A stretch of 50,075 bases of DNA from Lachnospiraceae bacterium. GTDB taxonomy: Bacteria > Bacillota > Clostridia > Lachnospirales > Lachnospiraceae. This document shows, piece by piece, positions 1 through 8,797 of the stretch. The position numbers and the translations under genes are program-made. Location of the stretch: contig JAISUG010000009.1 in assembly GCA_031272185.1 (NCBI GenBank), positions 1 through 50,075 on the forward strand, given 5' to 3'. A model generated the notes under the pieces. That model saw only the letters and a program-made list of their open reading frames with translations, was not told the origin of the DNA and made no database searches. Each line of letters begins with the position of its first letter. The stretch's first letter is position 1.

Positions 1-1328
1 CCGGCCAGGAAGGCGGCGAAGTCCCGGCCGTGCCCCAGGGCGAGACCGGGGGCGCACCAACCGGGGCGGCCGCGGGCGTGCCATCTGGGGGCGACGGCGA
101 TGCATATGGAAGCGGGACCGGCCAGGAAGGCGGCGAAGTCCCGGCCGCGCCCCAGGGCGAGACCGGGGGTGCACCAACCGGGGCGATTGCGGGCGTGCTT
201 TCGGGCGGCGCCGGTGATGCATATGGCAGCGGGACCGCCGCCGCCCCTTTCGGGACTGACTATGTGTCCTGGCTGGGTGAGGCGAAAGGGGCCGTGCTGT
301 CGCTGGCCGCCGCAAAGGAAGAGAAGAAGCGGCTGGAGGACGAAACCGCCAAAGCGGCCAAGACATTGGACGCCGACCAAAAGGCCCTGGCGGCGCAGAT
401 CGCGGCCACGGTGAAGAAACGGCGGGAGGAGGCGTCCGCGAGCTACGACAAAGAACTGTCCGCTGCCGGGGATAAACTCAAGAAACAAAAAGCCCTTCGG
501 GAAAAGGCGAAGAGCAAAGGCATGAAAGAGAAGATCCACGAGGACACCGCAGGCTTTTACAAAGAAAACAAAGAGCTTGTGGGCGAAGTGAGGACGCTTT
601 TCCGACAGAACAAAGTGCCGGGTTTCTGCAACAGCGAATGGTTCTACACATTGTACATGCCTTCCCACTTTTTCCAGGTGCTGCGGCTGCTCCTAGTGCT
701 GGTGGTGTGCTTCGTGCTCATACCTTATGGCGCATACCAGCTGATCCCCGGCAGGCGCACCATGTACCTGGTGCTGATCTACATAGCCGCAATCGTGGTG
801 TTCGGGGGGCTGTACCTGCTCATAGGGAACCACACCAAGACCAAGAAGCTCGCCGTCCTGGAACAGGGCAAGGCACTGCGGGACCGAATACGCAAAAACA
901 AAAAACAGGCAAAAGCGGTGAAAAAAGCCATCAGGAAAGGCAAGGACGACCAGCCATACGGCCTGGGGAGCTTCGATGACGAGATCGCGCGCCTGGAGCA
1001 GGAGATCGACGAGGTGGAGGCGCGCAAGAAAGACGCGCTGAACACATTTGACACTGTGACCAAGGTGGTCATAACGGACGAGATCACCCAGACGCACCGG
1101 AAGGCGCTGGATGAGGAGAGTGCGGCGCTCAACGCGGGGAAGGCCGACCTGGAGGCGATCCAGTCGCTTATCAAGGAAAAAACATTGGAAATAGCCGACA
1201 AATACAAGGTCTATCTGGGCGAGGAATTCCTAGGCGCCGACAAAATCGATGCCCTGACGAGGCTGCTGTCGGAAGGGACCGCGACCAACCTAAACGATGC
1301 CATCGAACACTACCGCAAGGGAGCCTAA
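1..1328 (+). CDS. Coiled-coil two-TM membrane protein, 5' truncated by window edge
   Basis: The reading frame is open from base 3, so the true start lies to the left of the window. I do not recognise a named family. From the visible N-terminus the protein has a Gly/Ala/Pro/Thr-rich repeat region (about 80 residues), a charged helical stretch rich in Lys and Glu, two close hydrophobic segments (encoded near 676-750 and 760-825), then a second Lys/Glu-rich coiled-coil segment up to the stop. This suggests a membrane hairpin with coiled-coil arms on the same side of the membrane. The stop TAA abuts the TTG start of the next gene, which implies translational coupling. No catalytic motif was seen; function is unknown. 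Confidence 0.8.
   Translation, partial: GQEGGEVPAVPQGETGGAPTGAAAGVPSGGDGDAYGSGTGQEGGEVPAAPQGETGGAPTGAIAGVLSGGAGDAYGSGTAAAPFGTDYVSWLGEAKGAVLSLAAAKEEKKRLEDETAKAAKTLDADQKALAAQIAATVKKRREEASASYDKELSAAGDKLKKQKALREKAKSKGMKEKIHEDTAGFYKENKELVGEVRTLFRQNKVPGFCNSEWFYTLYMPSHFFQVLRLLLVLVVCFVLIPYGAYQLIPGRRTMYLVLIYIAAIVVFGGLYLLIGNHTKTKKLAVLEQGKALRDRIRKNKKQAKAVKKAIRKGKDDQPYGLGSFDDEIARLEQEIDEVEARKKDALNTFDTVTKVVITDEITQTHRKALDEESAALNAGKADLEAIQSLIKEKTLEIADKYKVYLGEEFLGADKIDALTRLLSEGTATNLNDAIEHYRKGA
3..236 (+). repeat. 117-bp tandem repeat, two copies, in frame
   Basis: Two adjacent copies (3-119 and 120-236) encode a 39-residue unit beginning GQEGGEVPA and ending DAYGSGT. The unit length is a multiple of three, so the frame is kept. 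More copies may lie left of the window. The DAYGSGT end resembles the DAYGYGT repeats in the pilus protein near 17190. Confidence 0.9.
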
Positions 1329-2525
1329 TTGCGCAACGAATCCACCGACAAACTGGATAACAAGCTGCAGCAGCACATTGCAAGGGTACGGCGCAGGCGC
1401 CTGGCGGTCTTTTTGGCAGTTGCCCTGCTGGCGGCGGGGGTGTATTTCGGGGTGCGCTACTACCGGGACCACCACCATTATGGCGGGTATGCGCTCCGAT
1501 GGGAGAAGGCGCTGGAGAGCGGCGGCGGCGGCGCGCAGTACATGCAGTTCGGGGCCCATATCCTCAAATACAGCAAGGACGGGGCGTCATGCATCGACGC
1601 CAAGGGGAAGACCCTGTGGATGCAGAGCTTCGAGATGAAGGCCCCCATGGCCGCCGGCAAAGGCAGCTACGCCGCGGTGGCGGACCAGGGCGGGAACCAG
1701 ATCTACATTTTCAATGGGGAGGGCAGGCAGGGCGTGGCGTCCACCCCCGCCGCGATACTGCAGGTGAGCGTGTCGGCCCAGGGCGTGGTGGCGGCCATCG
1801 TGCAGGACAAGAACGCAGACATGGTGCTCATGTTCGGAAAAGACGGGGCGCAGCTGGACATCAGCATGAAGGGTTTGCTGGACGGGGACATAGGCTTCCC
1901 ATTTGACGTGGCGCTGTCCGACGACGGGACACAGCTGCTGGGCAGCTTCTTTCGCCTGTCGGGGGACAAACTCATAAGCAGCGCCGCTTTTTTCAATTTC
2001 TCCGATGTGGGGAAGGATGTGCCGAACCGTTTCGTGGGCGGGTTCGACGACCTGGGCGAAGGGAGCATGGCCGTGCGGGTGTGGTTTTTCTCGGACATCT
2101 ATTCCCTGGTGGCCACGGATATGGGCATGGCGTTTTTCAGCACGCAAAATGTCAAGTCCCCGGTACTTCTGGCCAATGTGCCATATGCGGGGGAGATCGC
2201 GGCCATTGCGCCCAGCGAGCGTTACCTGGCAGTGGTGTCCAAGTCGGACGATGCCCTGCTGCCCTATCGGCTGGATGTGTACAAACCCGACGGGACACAG
2301 GCGTTTGGCAAGGAGACGGCATTTGCCTTCTCGGGGGTTTCGGTTTCCGGGGATTATATCATACTGTACAATGAAAACGGCTGCCAGGTTTTCAATGGCA
2401 AGGGGACCAATGTGTTCGAGCAGGATTTTGATTTCACGGTGGACAAGGTGTTTGCCGGGGGCGACGGGGCGAGCCTTTTCGTGGTGTGCCGGGATGCCCT
2501 GCGGGAAATCGCGATGAAGAATTAG
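1329..2525 (+). CDS. DUF5711-like membrane-anchored beta-propeller protein
   Basis: 398 residues starting at a TTG that directly follows the upstream stop; AAGGGA a few bases before serves as the ribosome binding site. A short basic N-terminus is followed by one transmembrane helix (about residues 24-43), then an extracellular domain with repeated beta-strand patterns such as KTLWMQSF, NQIYIFNGEG and YRLDVYKPDG. This resembles PQQ/WD-like propellers and the DUF5711 proteins common in Lachnospiraceae; that match is from memory. It is probably a surface-exposed scaffold coupled to the upstream membrane protein. No enzymatic motif is visible. The TTG start is inferred from the coupling and the lack of a better in-frame start before the TM helix. 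Confidence 0.75.
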   Translation: MRNESTDKLDNKLQQHIARVRRRRLAVFLAVALLAAGVYFGVRYYRDHHHYGGYALRWEKALESGGGGAQYMQFGAHILKYSKDGASCIDAKGKTLWMQSFEMKAPMAAGKGSYAAVADQGGNQIYIFNGEGRQGVASTPAAILQVSVSAQGVVAAIVQDKNADMVLMFGKDGAQLDISMKGLLDGDIGFPFDVALSDDGTQLLGSFFRLSGDKLISSAAFFNFSDVGKDVPNRFVGGFDDLGEGSMAVRVWFFSDIYSLVATDMGMAFFSTQNVKSPVLLANVPYAGEIAAIAPSERYLAVVSKSDDALLPYRLDVYKPDGTQAFGKETAFAFSGVSVSGDYIILYNENGCQVFNGKGTNVFEQDFDFTVDKVFAGGDGASLFVVCRDALREIAMKN

Positions 2526-2625
2526 GGCGTTGGGGATAGGGAGTAGGGGATAGGTAGCAGTGAATGGGGGACTGGGAACAGGGAACAGGGAATAGGTAGT
2601 AGGGAGTAGGTAATAAGGGAAAGCG
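2526..2625 (+). repeat. G-rich degenerate short repeats (GGGAATA/GGGAACA type)
   Basis: The gap before glucokinase consists of imperfect 7-9 base units such as GGGATAGG, GGGAACA, GGGAATAGG and TAGGGAG. The composition is strongly strand-biased (G and A on plus). No promoter or gene is visible in it. Similar GGGAACATA units recur inside cysQ near 37316-37468. Confidence 0.8.
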
Positions 2626-2642
2626 GATTGGAAAGGGGCGGT

Positions 2643-3800
2643 ATGGGAGAGAATGTCTGTTTGGGGCTGGATGTGGGCGGCACCAGCGTGAAGATCGGGC
2701 TTTTCACGGTGGACGGGGCGCTGCTGGACAAATGGGAGGTGCCCACCCGGACCCAGGAAAACGGCAAGTACATCCTGGCGGACGTGGCGGACTCCATCAA
2801 GGCGCGGTTTGCGCAGAGCGGACGGGCGATGTCCGACCTGGTAGGCTGCGGCATAGGCGTGCCGGGGCCTGTCATGCCCGACGGCTATGTGGAGGTCTGC
2901 GTCAACCTGGGATGGAAGGACGCCTATCCCGCCAAGGAGCTGTCGGATCTGCTGGACGGCGTCCCCGTGCGATGCAACAACGACGCCAACGTGGCGGCGC
3001 TGGGGGAGCTGTGGCAGGGGGGCGGCAAAGGCTACCATGACCTGGTGATGGCGACCCTGGGCACGGGCGTGGGCGGCGGAATCATATTGGGTGACAAAAT
3101 CGTCTCCGGCTGCCATGGCCTGGGGGGGGAGATCGGGCATTTCCGGGTGCGGCGGGACGAAACGGAGTACTGCAACTGCGGCGGGCAGGGGTGCCTGGAG
3201 CAGTATGCTTCCGCCACCGGCATCGTGAGGGAGGCGCGCCGGGCGCTTGCGGCGGACGACAGGCCGTCTGCGCTGCGGGGATTCGAAGCAACGCAGGCTG
3301 TTGCGGGCGGCCCGACGGTGGATGGCGCTTCGGCAGGTGACGGTACCCTGACAGTGGATGGCGCTTCGGCGGTGCCGGCCGCACAGGGCGGGGAGGGGGC
3401 GGCAGGTGGCGGTACCCTGACAGTGGGTGACGCATCGGCGGTGCCGACCGCACAGGGCGGTGAAGGGGCGGCAGTATCAGCAGCGCCGCCGCTCAATGGG
3501 GTATTGACCGCCAAGGACGTGCTGGACGCCGCAAAGGAGGGTGATGCGCTTGCGCTGGAAGTGATGGACGACGTGGGGTATTATCTGGGGGTGGCTTTCG
3601 CCCACCTGGCGCTCACCGTGGACCCGGAGGTTATCGTGATAGGGGGCGGGGTGTCAAAGGCCGGGGAGTTCCTCATCGACATCATAGACCGGCACTACCG
3701 CAAATCCGCCGCGATCAGCGAGCGCAAGGCCAAATTGCGCCTGGCCACACTGGGCAACGATGCGGGGATCTACGGCGCGGCGCGGCTGATACTGGACTGA
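2643..3800 (+). CDS. glcK: ROK-family glucokinase with a low-complexity insertion
   Basis: 385 residues; phosphorylates glucose to glucose 6-phosphate in the cytosol, feeding the pgi product further along the window. The ATM-binding-type motif LDVGGTSVKIG lies at the N-terminus, followed by NNDANVAALGE with the catalytic Asp, LGTGVGGGII, HGLGGEIGH, and the ROK zinc site CNCGGQGC near residue 177. ROK glucokinases are usually about 310-320 residues. The excess is an Ala/Gly/Thr-rich insertion at about residues 215-285, encoded by a 69-bp repeat, after which normal sequence resumes (VLTAKDVLDAAKEGD). ATG at 2643 was chosen because GGAAAGGGG lies just before it; a TTG at 2628 is a weaker alternative. 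Confidence 0.95.
   Translation: MGENVCLGLDVGGTSVKIGLFTVDGALLDKWEVPTRTQENGKYILADVADSIKARFAQSGRAMSDLVGCGIGVPGPVMPDGYVEVCVNLGWKDAYPAKELSDLLDGVPVRCNNDANVAALGELWQGGGKGYHDLVMATLGTGVGGGIILGDKIVSGCHGLGGEIGHFRVRRDETEYCNCGGQGCLEQYASATGIVREARRALAADDRPSALRGFEATQAVAGGPTVDGASAGDGTLTVDGASAVPAAQGGEGAAGGGTLTVGDASAVPTAQGGEGAAVSAAPPLNGVLTAKDVLDAAKEGDALALEVMDDVGYYLGVAFAHLALTVDPEVIVIGGGVSKAGEFLIDIIDRHYRKSAAISERKAKLRLATLGNDAGIYGAARLILD
3351..3480 (+). repeat. 69-bp tandem repeat inside glucokinase
   Basis: Two near-copies start at 3351 and 3420, each beginning ACAGTGG and ending GGCGGCAG. 69 is divisible by three and the reading frame is preserved. The encoded unit is rich in Ala, Gly, Thr and Val. Confidence 0.9.
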
Positions 3801-3893
3801 CAGGGCGGCGCAGCTCCTTGGAGCCGGGACGGGTAGGCCGGTCAGCTAAGCGTCGCCGGGTTTGCACCGATTGGAGTGTTGGGGGGAGGCGGG

Positions 3894-5570
3894 ATGCCGG
3901 ATACTCAAAACAAAGCTACGATAGTCATTGGGCATAAGAACCCGGACACGGATTCGGTGTGTTCGGCGATTTGCTATGCCAGGCTCAAAGGGGCCACCGC
4001 AAAGGATGGGGGTTCTTACCTGCCCGCCAGGGCGGGCCATCTGAACGAGGAGACCCAGTTCGTGCTGAAGTATTTCGGCGTGGAGGCGCCGGCCCTGGTG
4101 GATAGTGTGAAAACGCAGGTCGGCGACATCGAAATCCGCAAGTCACCGGGCGTTTCCAAGTGGATCTCGCTCAAAAAGGCCTGGAATTTCATGCAGGAAA
4201 ACAACACCACGACCCTGGCCGCGGTCACCGAAGATGGTATGCTGGAAGGCCTGATCACGGTGGGCGACATCACGAAATCGTACATGAATGTGTTGGATTC
4301 CAGCATATTGAGCCAGGCGAACACCCGCTACTCCAATATCGTGGATACCTTGGAGGGCGCCATGATGGTGGGCGACGAAACGAGGTATTTCGACCAAGGG
4401 AAGGTCCTCATCGCCGCCGCGAACCCCGACATGATGGAGTATTACATCTCGCCCCATGACCTGGTGATCCTGGGGAACCGTTACGAGTCACAGCTGTGCG
4501 CCATCGAGATGGAGGCGGACTGCATCATCGTCTGCGAGGGCGCCGCACCATCCCTGACCATCAAGAAACTGGCCACGGAGCGGGGGTGCACCGTGATGAC
4601 CACCCCATACGACGCCTACACGGCGGCCAGGCTCATCAACCAAAGCATGCCTATCAACCATTTTATGAAGACACAGAACCTGATCACCTTCGAATGTGAC
4701 GACCGCATCGAGGACATCAAAGACATCATGGCCAGCAGGCGTTTCCGGGATTTCCCTATCATTGACAAAGACGGGAAATATATGGGCATGATTTCCAGGC
4801 GCAACCTCCTGGGCGCCACAGGCAAGCAGGTGATACTGGTGGACCACAATGAGCGCGACCAGGCCGTGGACGGCATCGAGGGCGCCGACGTGCGGGAGAT
4901 CATTGACCATCACCGCCTGGGCACCATCCAGACCATCGCCCCGGTGTTTTTCCGTTGCCAGCCCCTGGGGTGCACGGCCACCATCGTGTACCAGATGTAC
5001 AAAGAGACGAAAACCCCCATCGAAAAGGACACCGCCGGGCTGCTCTGCAGCGCCATCATATCGGACACGCTGCTGTTTAGGTCGCCCACGTGCACCCCTG
5101 CCGACGAAAAGGCCGCCAGGGATCTGGCCAAAACCGCGGGCATAGGCATCGAGGGGTACGCCGGGGAGATGTTCGCGGCGGGGAGCAACCTGAAAGGCAA
5201 GAGCGACGAGGAGATATTCTACCAGGACTTCAAGGAATTCTATGCGGGGAAAGTGCATTTCGGCGTGGGCCAGATCAGCTCGCTCAATGCGGGCGAGCTG
5301 CGTTCCCTTAAGGCGCGGATGACCCCTTACGTGGAGGATGCCAGGGAGCGCCACGGCATGGACATGATGTTTTTCATGCTCACGGACATACTCACCGAGT
5401 CCACGGACCTGCTGTGCGCCGGGGCGGGCGCGCGACAGGCGGCCTTGGAGGCATTTGGCAAAGGGTGGGAGGGCGGCCAATCCCCCGAGGGCGGGGCGAT
5501 CCGCCTGGAAGGGGTGGTTTCCCGGAAGAAACAGCTCATCCCCGCGCTGACCATGTCAATCGTGGGGTGA
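3894..5570 (+). CDS. ppaC: Manganese-dependent inorganic pyrophosphatase with CBS and DRTGG domains
   Basis: 558 residues. Family II pyrophosphatase, hydrolysing pyrophosphate in the cytosol. The N-terminal DHH domain starts with GHKNPDTDSVCSA. A regulatory insert follows: CBS (about 70-130), DRTGG-like region, second CBS (about 260-310). The DHH domain then resumes with VDHNERDQA and IDHHRLG, and the C-terminus has the DHHA2-type R-K-x-Q substrate region (SRKKQLIPAL). This architecture is known from CBS-PPases, in which adenine nucleotides control activity. ATG 3894 follows a strong GGAGG; a GTG at 3876 is possible but has a worse site. The gene is separated from rpmG by about 130 bases. Confidence 0.95.
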   Translation: MPDTQNKATIVIGHKNPDTDSVCSAICYARLKGATAKDGGSYLPARAGHLNEETQFVLKYFGVEAPALVDSVKTQVGDIEIRKSPGVSKWISLKKAWNFMQENNTTTLAAVTEDGMLEGLITVGDITKSYMNVLDSSILSQANTRYSNIVDTLEGAMMVGDETRYFDQGKVLIAAANPDMMEYYISPHDLVILGNRYESQLCAIEMEADCIIVCEGAAPSLTIKKLATERGCTVMTTPYDAYTAARLINQSMPINHFMKTQNLITFECDDRIEDIKDIMASRRFRDFPIIDKDGKYMGMISRRNLLGATGKQVILVDHNERDQAVDGIEGADVREIIDHHRLGTIQTIAPVFFRCQPLGCTATIVYQMYKETKTPIEKDTAGLLCSAIISDTLLFRSPTCTPADEKAARDLAKTAGIGIEGYAGEMFAAGSNLKGKSDEEIFYQDFKEFYAGKVHFGVGQISSLNAGELRSLKARMTPYVEDARERHGMDMMFFMLTDILTESTDLLCAGAGARQAALEAFGKGWEGGQSPEGGAIRLEGVVSRKKQLIPALTMSIVG

Positions 5571-5605
5571 GCGGCGGGGCGTGCGTAAAAATTTTCATTT
5601 TCCCA

Positions 5606-5634
5606 TTGACGAAACCTTGGGTATGTGGTATAGT
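5606..5634 (+). promoter_or_regulatory. Sigma-A type promoter of the rpmG-secE-nusG block
   Basis: TTGACG (5606-5611), 17-bp spacer, TATAGT (5629-5634). It lies about 65 bases before the rpmG start. Confidence 0.8.
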
Positions 5635-5699
5635 CACATGTGCGAATTGGAAGCGAAGTTCTTTTTTTTGTGCTTAAAATATTATTGGAGGTGGGAACA

Positions 5700-5849
5700 G
5701 TGCGTACAAGGATTACTCTGGCGTGCACGGATTGCAAGCAGCGCAATTACAATACGACCAAGGACAAAAAGACGCATCCTGACCGTATGGAAACTAAGAA
5801 GTTCTGCAGGTTCTGCAGGACCCATACGGTACACAAGGAGACGAAGTAA
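5700..5849 (+). CDS. rpmG: 50S ribosomal protein L33
   Basis: 49 residues, GTG start at 5700 with GGAGG eight bases before. Zinc-ribbon cysteines are present in pairs, CTDC and CRFC, so this is the zinc-binding form of L33. The sequence [13 protein letters not shown] is typical of the family, and the position before secE is the standard one in Firmicutes. A longer in-frame opening reaches 5640 but has no ribosome binding site. No tRNA-Trp gene is present between rpmG and secE, although that is frequent in relatives. Confidence 0.95.
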   Translation: MRTRITLACTDCKQRNYNTTKDKKTHPDRMETKKFCRFCRTHTVHKETK

Positions 5850-5928
5850 GCCTGTCTGGCATTTTACAGCCGAAGAAGACTGAAAATGGCGGGGTGTCCA
5901 CATTGGTTATGTGAAAGGCGTGATTGTG

Positions 5929-6144
5929 ATGGGAGAAGCAAGCAAGCAGGAAAAGGAAAGCAGGGTCGCGGGCTTTGTCAAAGGGCTGAAAACCGAGTAC
6001 CGCAAGATCGTCTGGCCCAAGCAGGACGACGTGGTGAAACAGACCATTGCGGTGCTGGTCACGACAGTTGCGCTGGCATTGGTCATCGCCTTGCTGGATT
6101 TGGTGTTCAAGGCGGGTTTGGACCGGATCTTTAGCTTGTTATGA
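5929..6144 (+). CDS. secE: Preprotein translocase subunit SecE
   Basis: 71 residues; the small single-span subunit of the SecYEG channel. A short amphipathic cytosolic part with the family motif EYRKIVWP is followed by one transmembrane helix (about residues 37-60). The ATG at 5929 is preceded by a weak AAAGGCG; in-frame GTG codons at 5911 and 5920 are alternatives. It lies between rpmG and nusG as in most bacteria. Confidence 0.95.
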   Translation: MGEASKQEKESRVAGFVKGLKTEYRKIVWPKQDDVVKQTIAVLVTTVALALVIALLDLVFKAGLDRIFSLL

Positions 6145-6172
6145 TGCAACCGATTAAGGGTTCGAGGTGAAA

Positions 6173-6688
6173 ATGGCAGACGCAAGCTGGTATGTGGTGC
6201 ATACCTACTCAGGCTATGAAAACAAAGTGAAGATGGATATAGAGAAAACCATCGAGAACAGGGCATTGCAGGAACAAATCTTGGAAGTGTCTGTCCCCAT
6301 GCAGGAAGTGATGGAAACGAAAAACGGCGTGGAGAAACAGGTTGACAAGAAACTGTTCCCCGGCTATGTCCTGATACACATGATCATGAACGACGACACG
6401 TGGTACGTGGTGCGAAACACCCGGGGCGTGACGGGGTTCGTGGGCCCGGGATCCAAACCTGTCCCCCTCTCCCAGGACGAGATGGATAACCTGGGATTCC
6501 GCGCCAGGCAGGTGCTGGTGGAGTTCAAGGTGGGCGACACCATCGAAGTGGTCACGGGAGCTTGGATGGGCACCATCGGGAAAGTCACCGCCGTGAACGA
6601 AAACAAGAGGACCGTGACTATCTTCGTGGAGATGTTCGGGCGCGAGACCGCAGTGGAGCTGGGTTTCAAAGAAGTGAAGAAGATGTAG
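6173..6688 (+). CDS. nusG: Transcription termination/antitermination protein NusG
   Basis: 171 residues. The N-terminal NGN domain carries WYVVHTYSGYENKV and KLFPGYVLI; the C-terminal KOW domain carries VGDTIEVVTGAW and ends GFKEVKKM. NusG binds RNA polymerase and couples it to ribosomes or to termination factors. ATG 6173 has GAGG just before it. The last codons belong to a 69-bp unit that is duplicated downstream. Confidence 0.97.
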   Translation: MADASWYVVHTYSGYENKVKMDIEKTIENRALQEQILEVSVPMQEVMETKNGVEKQVDKKLFPGYVLIHMIMNDDTWYVVRNTRGVTGFVGPGSKPVPLSQDEMDNLGFRARQVLVEFKVGDTIEVVTGAWMGTIGKVTAVNENKRTVTIFVEMFGRETAVELGFKEVKKM

Positions 6689-6876
6689 CGTGCAGGCGGG
6701 TTGGAGGAATGTGCCGGGCGGTTGGGGCTCGGGGCCAAGCGGTGAAGAAGGTGCAGCCGGCATGGCGGGCCTGTGGAATGTGCCGGGCGGTTGGGGCTCG
6801 GGCCAAGGCGAGTACGCAAGGGTGCGCCCGGCAGATGGGGCTGGGTTCAAGGAAGAAAATGTAGCGCAGGAAGTGT
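6671..6876 (+). repeat. 69-bp tandem duplication spanning the nusG stop codon
   Basis: The unit starts within the last six codons of nusG (6671-6688) and continues into the intergenic DNA. Its second copy starts near 6740. The block GGAATGTGCCGGGCGG occurs at 6706 and 6775, 69 bases apart. A further degenerate copy of the nusG end, GGGTTCAAGGAAGAAAATG then TAG, lies at about 6843-6864. The rplK ribosome binding site follows. Confidence 0.85.
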
Positions 6877-6893
6877 AAGGAGGCGTTTTTATC

Positions 6894-7319
6894 ATGGCAA
6901 AAAAGGTAACAGGGTATATCAAGTTGCAGATCCCGGCGGGCAAGGCCACGCCGGCCCCCCCGGTAGGTCCTGCCCTCGGGCAGCACGGGGTGAACATCGT
7001 GCAGTTCACCAAGGAGTTCAACGCCCGGACGGCTGACCAGGGGGATCTGATCATCCCGGTGGTCATCACCGTCTATGCGGACAGGAGCTTTAGTTTCATC
7101 ACCAAGACGCCGCCCGCGGCGGTGCTCATCAAGAAGGCATGCAAGATCGAGTCAGGGTCCGCCGTGCCCAACAAAACCAAAGTGGCTACCATCTCCAAGG
7201 AAGAGATCCAGAAGATAGCGGAGCTGAAGATGCCGGATCTGAATGCGGCCAGCCTGGAGGCAGCCATGAGCATGATCGCCGGTACGGCCCGTAGCATGGG
7301 TGTCACGGTAGCAAACTAG
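6894..7319 (+). CDS. rplK: 50S ribosomal protein L11
   Basis: 141 residues, the usual length. The N-terminal domain has [21 protein letters not shown] with the conserved proline-rich loop; the C-terminal RNA-binding domain ends [12 protein letters not shown]. It forms the GTPase-associated centre with 23S rRNA. The ATG is preceded by AAGGAGG ten bases upstream. The last codons are repeated downstream. Confidence 0.97.
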   Translation: MAKKVTGYIKLQIPAGKATPAPPVGPALGQHGVNIVQFTKEFNARTADQGDLIIPVVITVYADRSFSFITKTPPAAVLIKKACKIESGSAVPNKTKVATISKEEIQKIAELKMPDLNAASLEAAMSMIAGTARSMGVTVAN

Positions 7320-7425
7320 GGCTGCGCCGGTGGGCGTGGGCCCAGGGCACGGGATGACTGCTGTTGACTAGGGCTGCGCCGATGGGCGCGCGCCCGGGGC
7401 ATGGGCGTCACGGTAGCGAACCAAT
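7295..7425 (+). repeat. Duplicated rplK 3' end
   Basis: CATGGGTGTCACGGTAGC at 7295 (end of rplK) recurs as CATGGGCGTCACGGTAGC at 7400, 105 bases later. Between them the block beginning TAGGGCTGCGCC (7317, containing the stop codon) recurs at 7368, 51 bases later. Confidence 0.85.
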
Positions 7426-7489
7426 GGCAGTTTAGGCTGCGGAAAGCATAGTGGGAGGGCGAACCCCGTTTGAACCACAAGGAGGTAAC

Positions 7490-8188
7490 ATGAAAAGAGG
7501 AAAGAATTACAAAGAGAAGCTCAAACTGGTGGACCGCACGGTGTTTTATGACACCGAGGAAGCCATCGCGCTGGTGAAAAAGACCGCCACCGCAAAGTTC
7601 GACGAGACCATCGAGGTCCATTTCCGCACAGGTTGCGACGGCCGCCATGCGGAACAGCAGATCCGCGGCGCGGTGGTGCTGCCACATGGTACCGGCAAAG
7701 TGGTCCGCATCCTGGTGTTCGCCAAAGGCGCCAAGGTTGACGAGGCTACCGAGGCCGGGGCCGACTATGTGGGCGGCGAGGAGCTGATCCCCAGGATCCA
7801 GAACGACGGATGGCTGGATTTTGACGTGGTGGTGGCCACCCCGGATATGATGGGCGTGGTGGGGCGGCTGGGCCGGGTGCTGGGCCCCAAGGGCCTCATG
7901 CCCAACCCGAAAGCCGGAACCGTCACCAATGATTTGGCAAAAGCCATCGCCGACATCAAGGCCGGTAAGATCGAGTACCGCCTGGACAAAACCAATATCA
8001 TCCATGCGCCGTTGGGCAAGGCCTCGTTTTCGGAGGAGGCCCTGGCGGAGAATTTCCAGACGCTGGTGGACGCCGTCAACAAAGCCCGCCCCCAAGTGCT
8101 CAAAGGCATCTTCTTGCGGAGCGTGACACTCACCTCCACCATGGGCCCCGGCATCCGGCTGAACGTGGTGAAACTTACGAACGGGTGA
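7490..8188 (+). CDS. rplA: 50S ribosomal protein L1
   Basis: 232 residues; forms the L1 stalk of the ribosome and can repress its own mRNA in many bacteria. Family features include [34 protein letters not shown] and the C-terminal [17 protein letters not shown] 7490 is preceded by AAGGAGG; the longer opening to 7451 has no such site. rplJ does not follow on the same strand as it normally would; a dispersed repeat and a convergent terminator follow instead. Confidence 0.97.
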   Translation: MKRGKNYKEKLKLVDRTVFYDTEEAIALVKKTATAKFDETIEVHFRTGCDGRHAEQQIRGAVVLPHGTGKVVRILVFAKGAKVDEATEAGADYVGGEELIPRIQNDGWLDFDVVVATPDMMGVVGRLGRVLGPKGLMPNPKAGTVTNDLAKAIADIKAGKIEYRLDKTNIIHAPLGKASFSEEALAENFQTLVDAVNKARPQVLKGIFLRSVTLTSTMGPGIRLNVVKLTNG

Positions 8189-8220
8189 TCCCTGGCGCCT
8201 GGGTTGCACCGCCTTCTTTG

Positions 8221-8265
8221 GACTAATGTCGAATGCGCATTGTCTGGTTGGTAAAGCAATAACAC
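8221..8265 (+). repeat. 45-bp dispersed repeat, copy A (divergent)
   Basis: It contains AATGTCGAATGCGCATTG followed by GGTTGGTAAAGCAATA. It is related to copies at 29956-30000 (minus) and 45509-45553 (plus). The AATGT...CATT arms can form a short hairpin. Unlike the other two copies it does not lie just before a start codon. Confidence 0.75.
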
Positions 8266-8331
8266 TGATTTAGGCACGCCTTTGTAGGGGTGATTGCGGA
8301 CCCCATGGGGTCATATATGAGCAGTTGATAG

Positions 8332-8372
8332 AAAAACCCCTCGCCTGGGATTCCTGCGGCGAGGGGTTTTTT
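8332..8372. terminator. Bidirectional intrinsic terminator between rplA and rplL
   Basis: AAAAACCCCTCGCC (8332-8345) pairs with GGCGAGGGGTTTTTT (8358-8372) around a 12-base loop. A-tract and T-tract on the two sides let it serve rplA (plus) and rplL (minus). Confidence 0.9.
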
Positions 8373-8396
8373 GCAATGCTTTCGGTTGCCGGTGGG

Positions 8397-8768
8397 TTAC
8401 TTCAGGGTGACTTTTGCGCCTTCGGCTTCCAGGGATGCTTTCAGGGCTTCGGCTTCTTCCTTGGAGATGCCGGTCTTCACGGCCTTCGGGGCGGAATCCA
8501 CCACGTCCTTGGCTTCTTTCAGGCCCAGGCCGGTGGCCTCGCGGACGACCTTGATGACTTTGACCTTGTTGGGGCCGACTTCCGTCAGTTCCACGTCGAA
8601 CTCGGTCTTTTCTTCCTCTTCCACGGCAGGGCCGGCGGCGGCCACGACGACGCCCGCAGCGGCGGACACGCCGAACTCTTCCTCACAAGCCTTTACCAAG
8701 TCGTTGAGCTCCAGCACGGACAGTTCTTTCAGGGCTTCGATGAACTCCGCAGTTGTTAGTTTTGCCAT
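8397..8768 (-). CDS. rplL: 50S ribosomal protein L7/L12
   Basis: 123 residues. N-terminal dimerisation helix region ([20 protein letters not shown]), Ala/Val-rich hinge, and C-terminal factor-binding domain with [17 protein letters not shown] and VDSAPKAVK. It recruits translation GTPases to the ribosome. ATG at 8768 is preceded by GGAGG. The gene is convergent with rplA, opposite to the usual order rplK-rplA-rplJ-rplL. Confidence 0.97.
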   Translation of the reverse strand: MAKLTTAEFIEALKELSVLELNDLVKACEEEFGVSAAAGVVVAAAGPAVEEEEKTEFDVELTEVGPNKVKVIKVVREATGLGLKEAKDVVDSAPKAVKTGISKEEAEALKASLEAEGAKVTLK

Positions 8769-8797
8769 TGATCTTTCCTCCATGATAATGTTGGTGT

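Noticed and set aside
1587-3140. Long minus-strand ORF (517 codons)
   Set aside because: It runs antisense across two well-supported plus-strand genes and encodes His/Arg/Pro-rich sequence typical of GC-rich shadows.
5850-5928. tRNA-Trp between rpmG and secE
   Set aside because: Only 79 bases, no cloverleaf arms and no T-loop GTTCRA.
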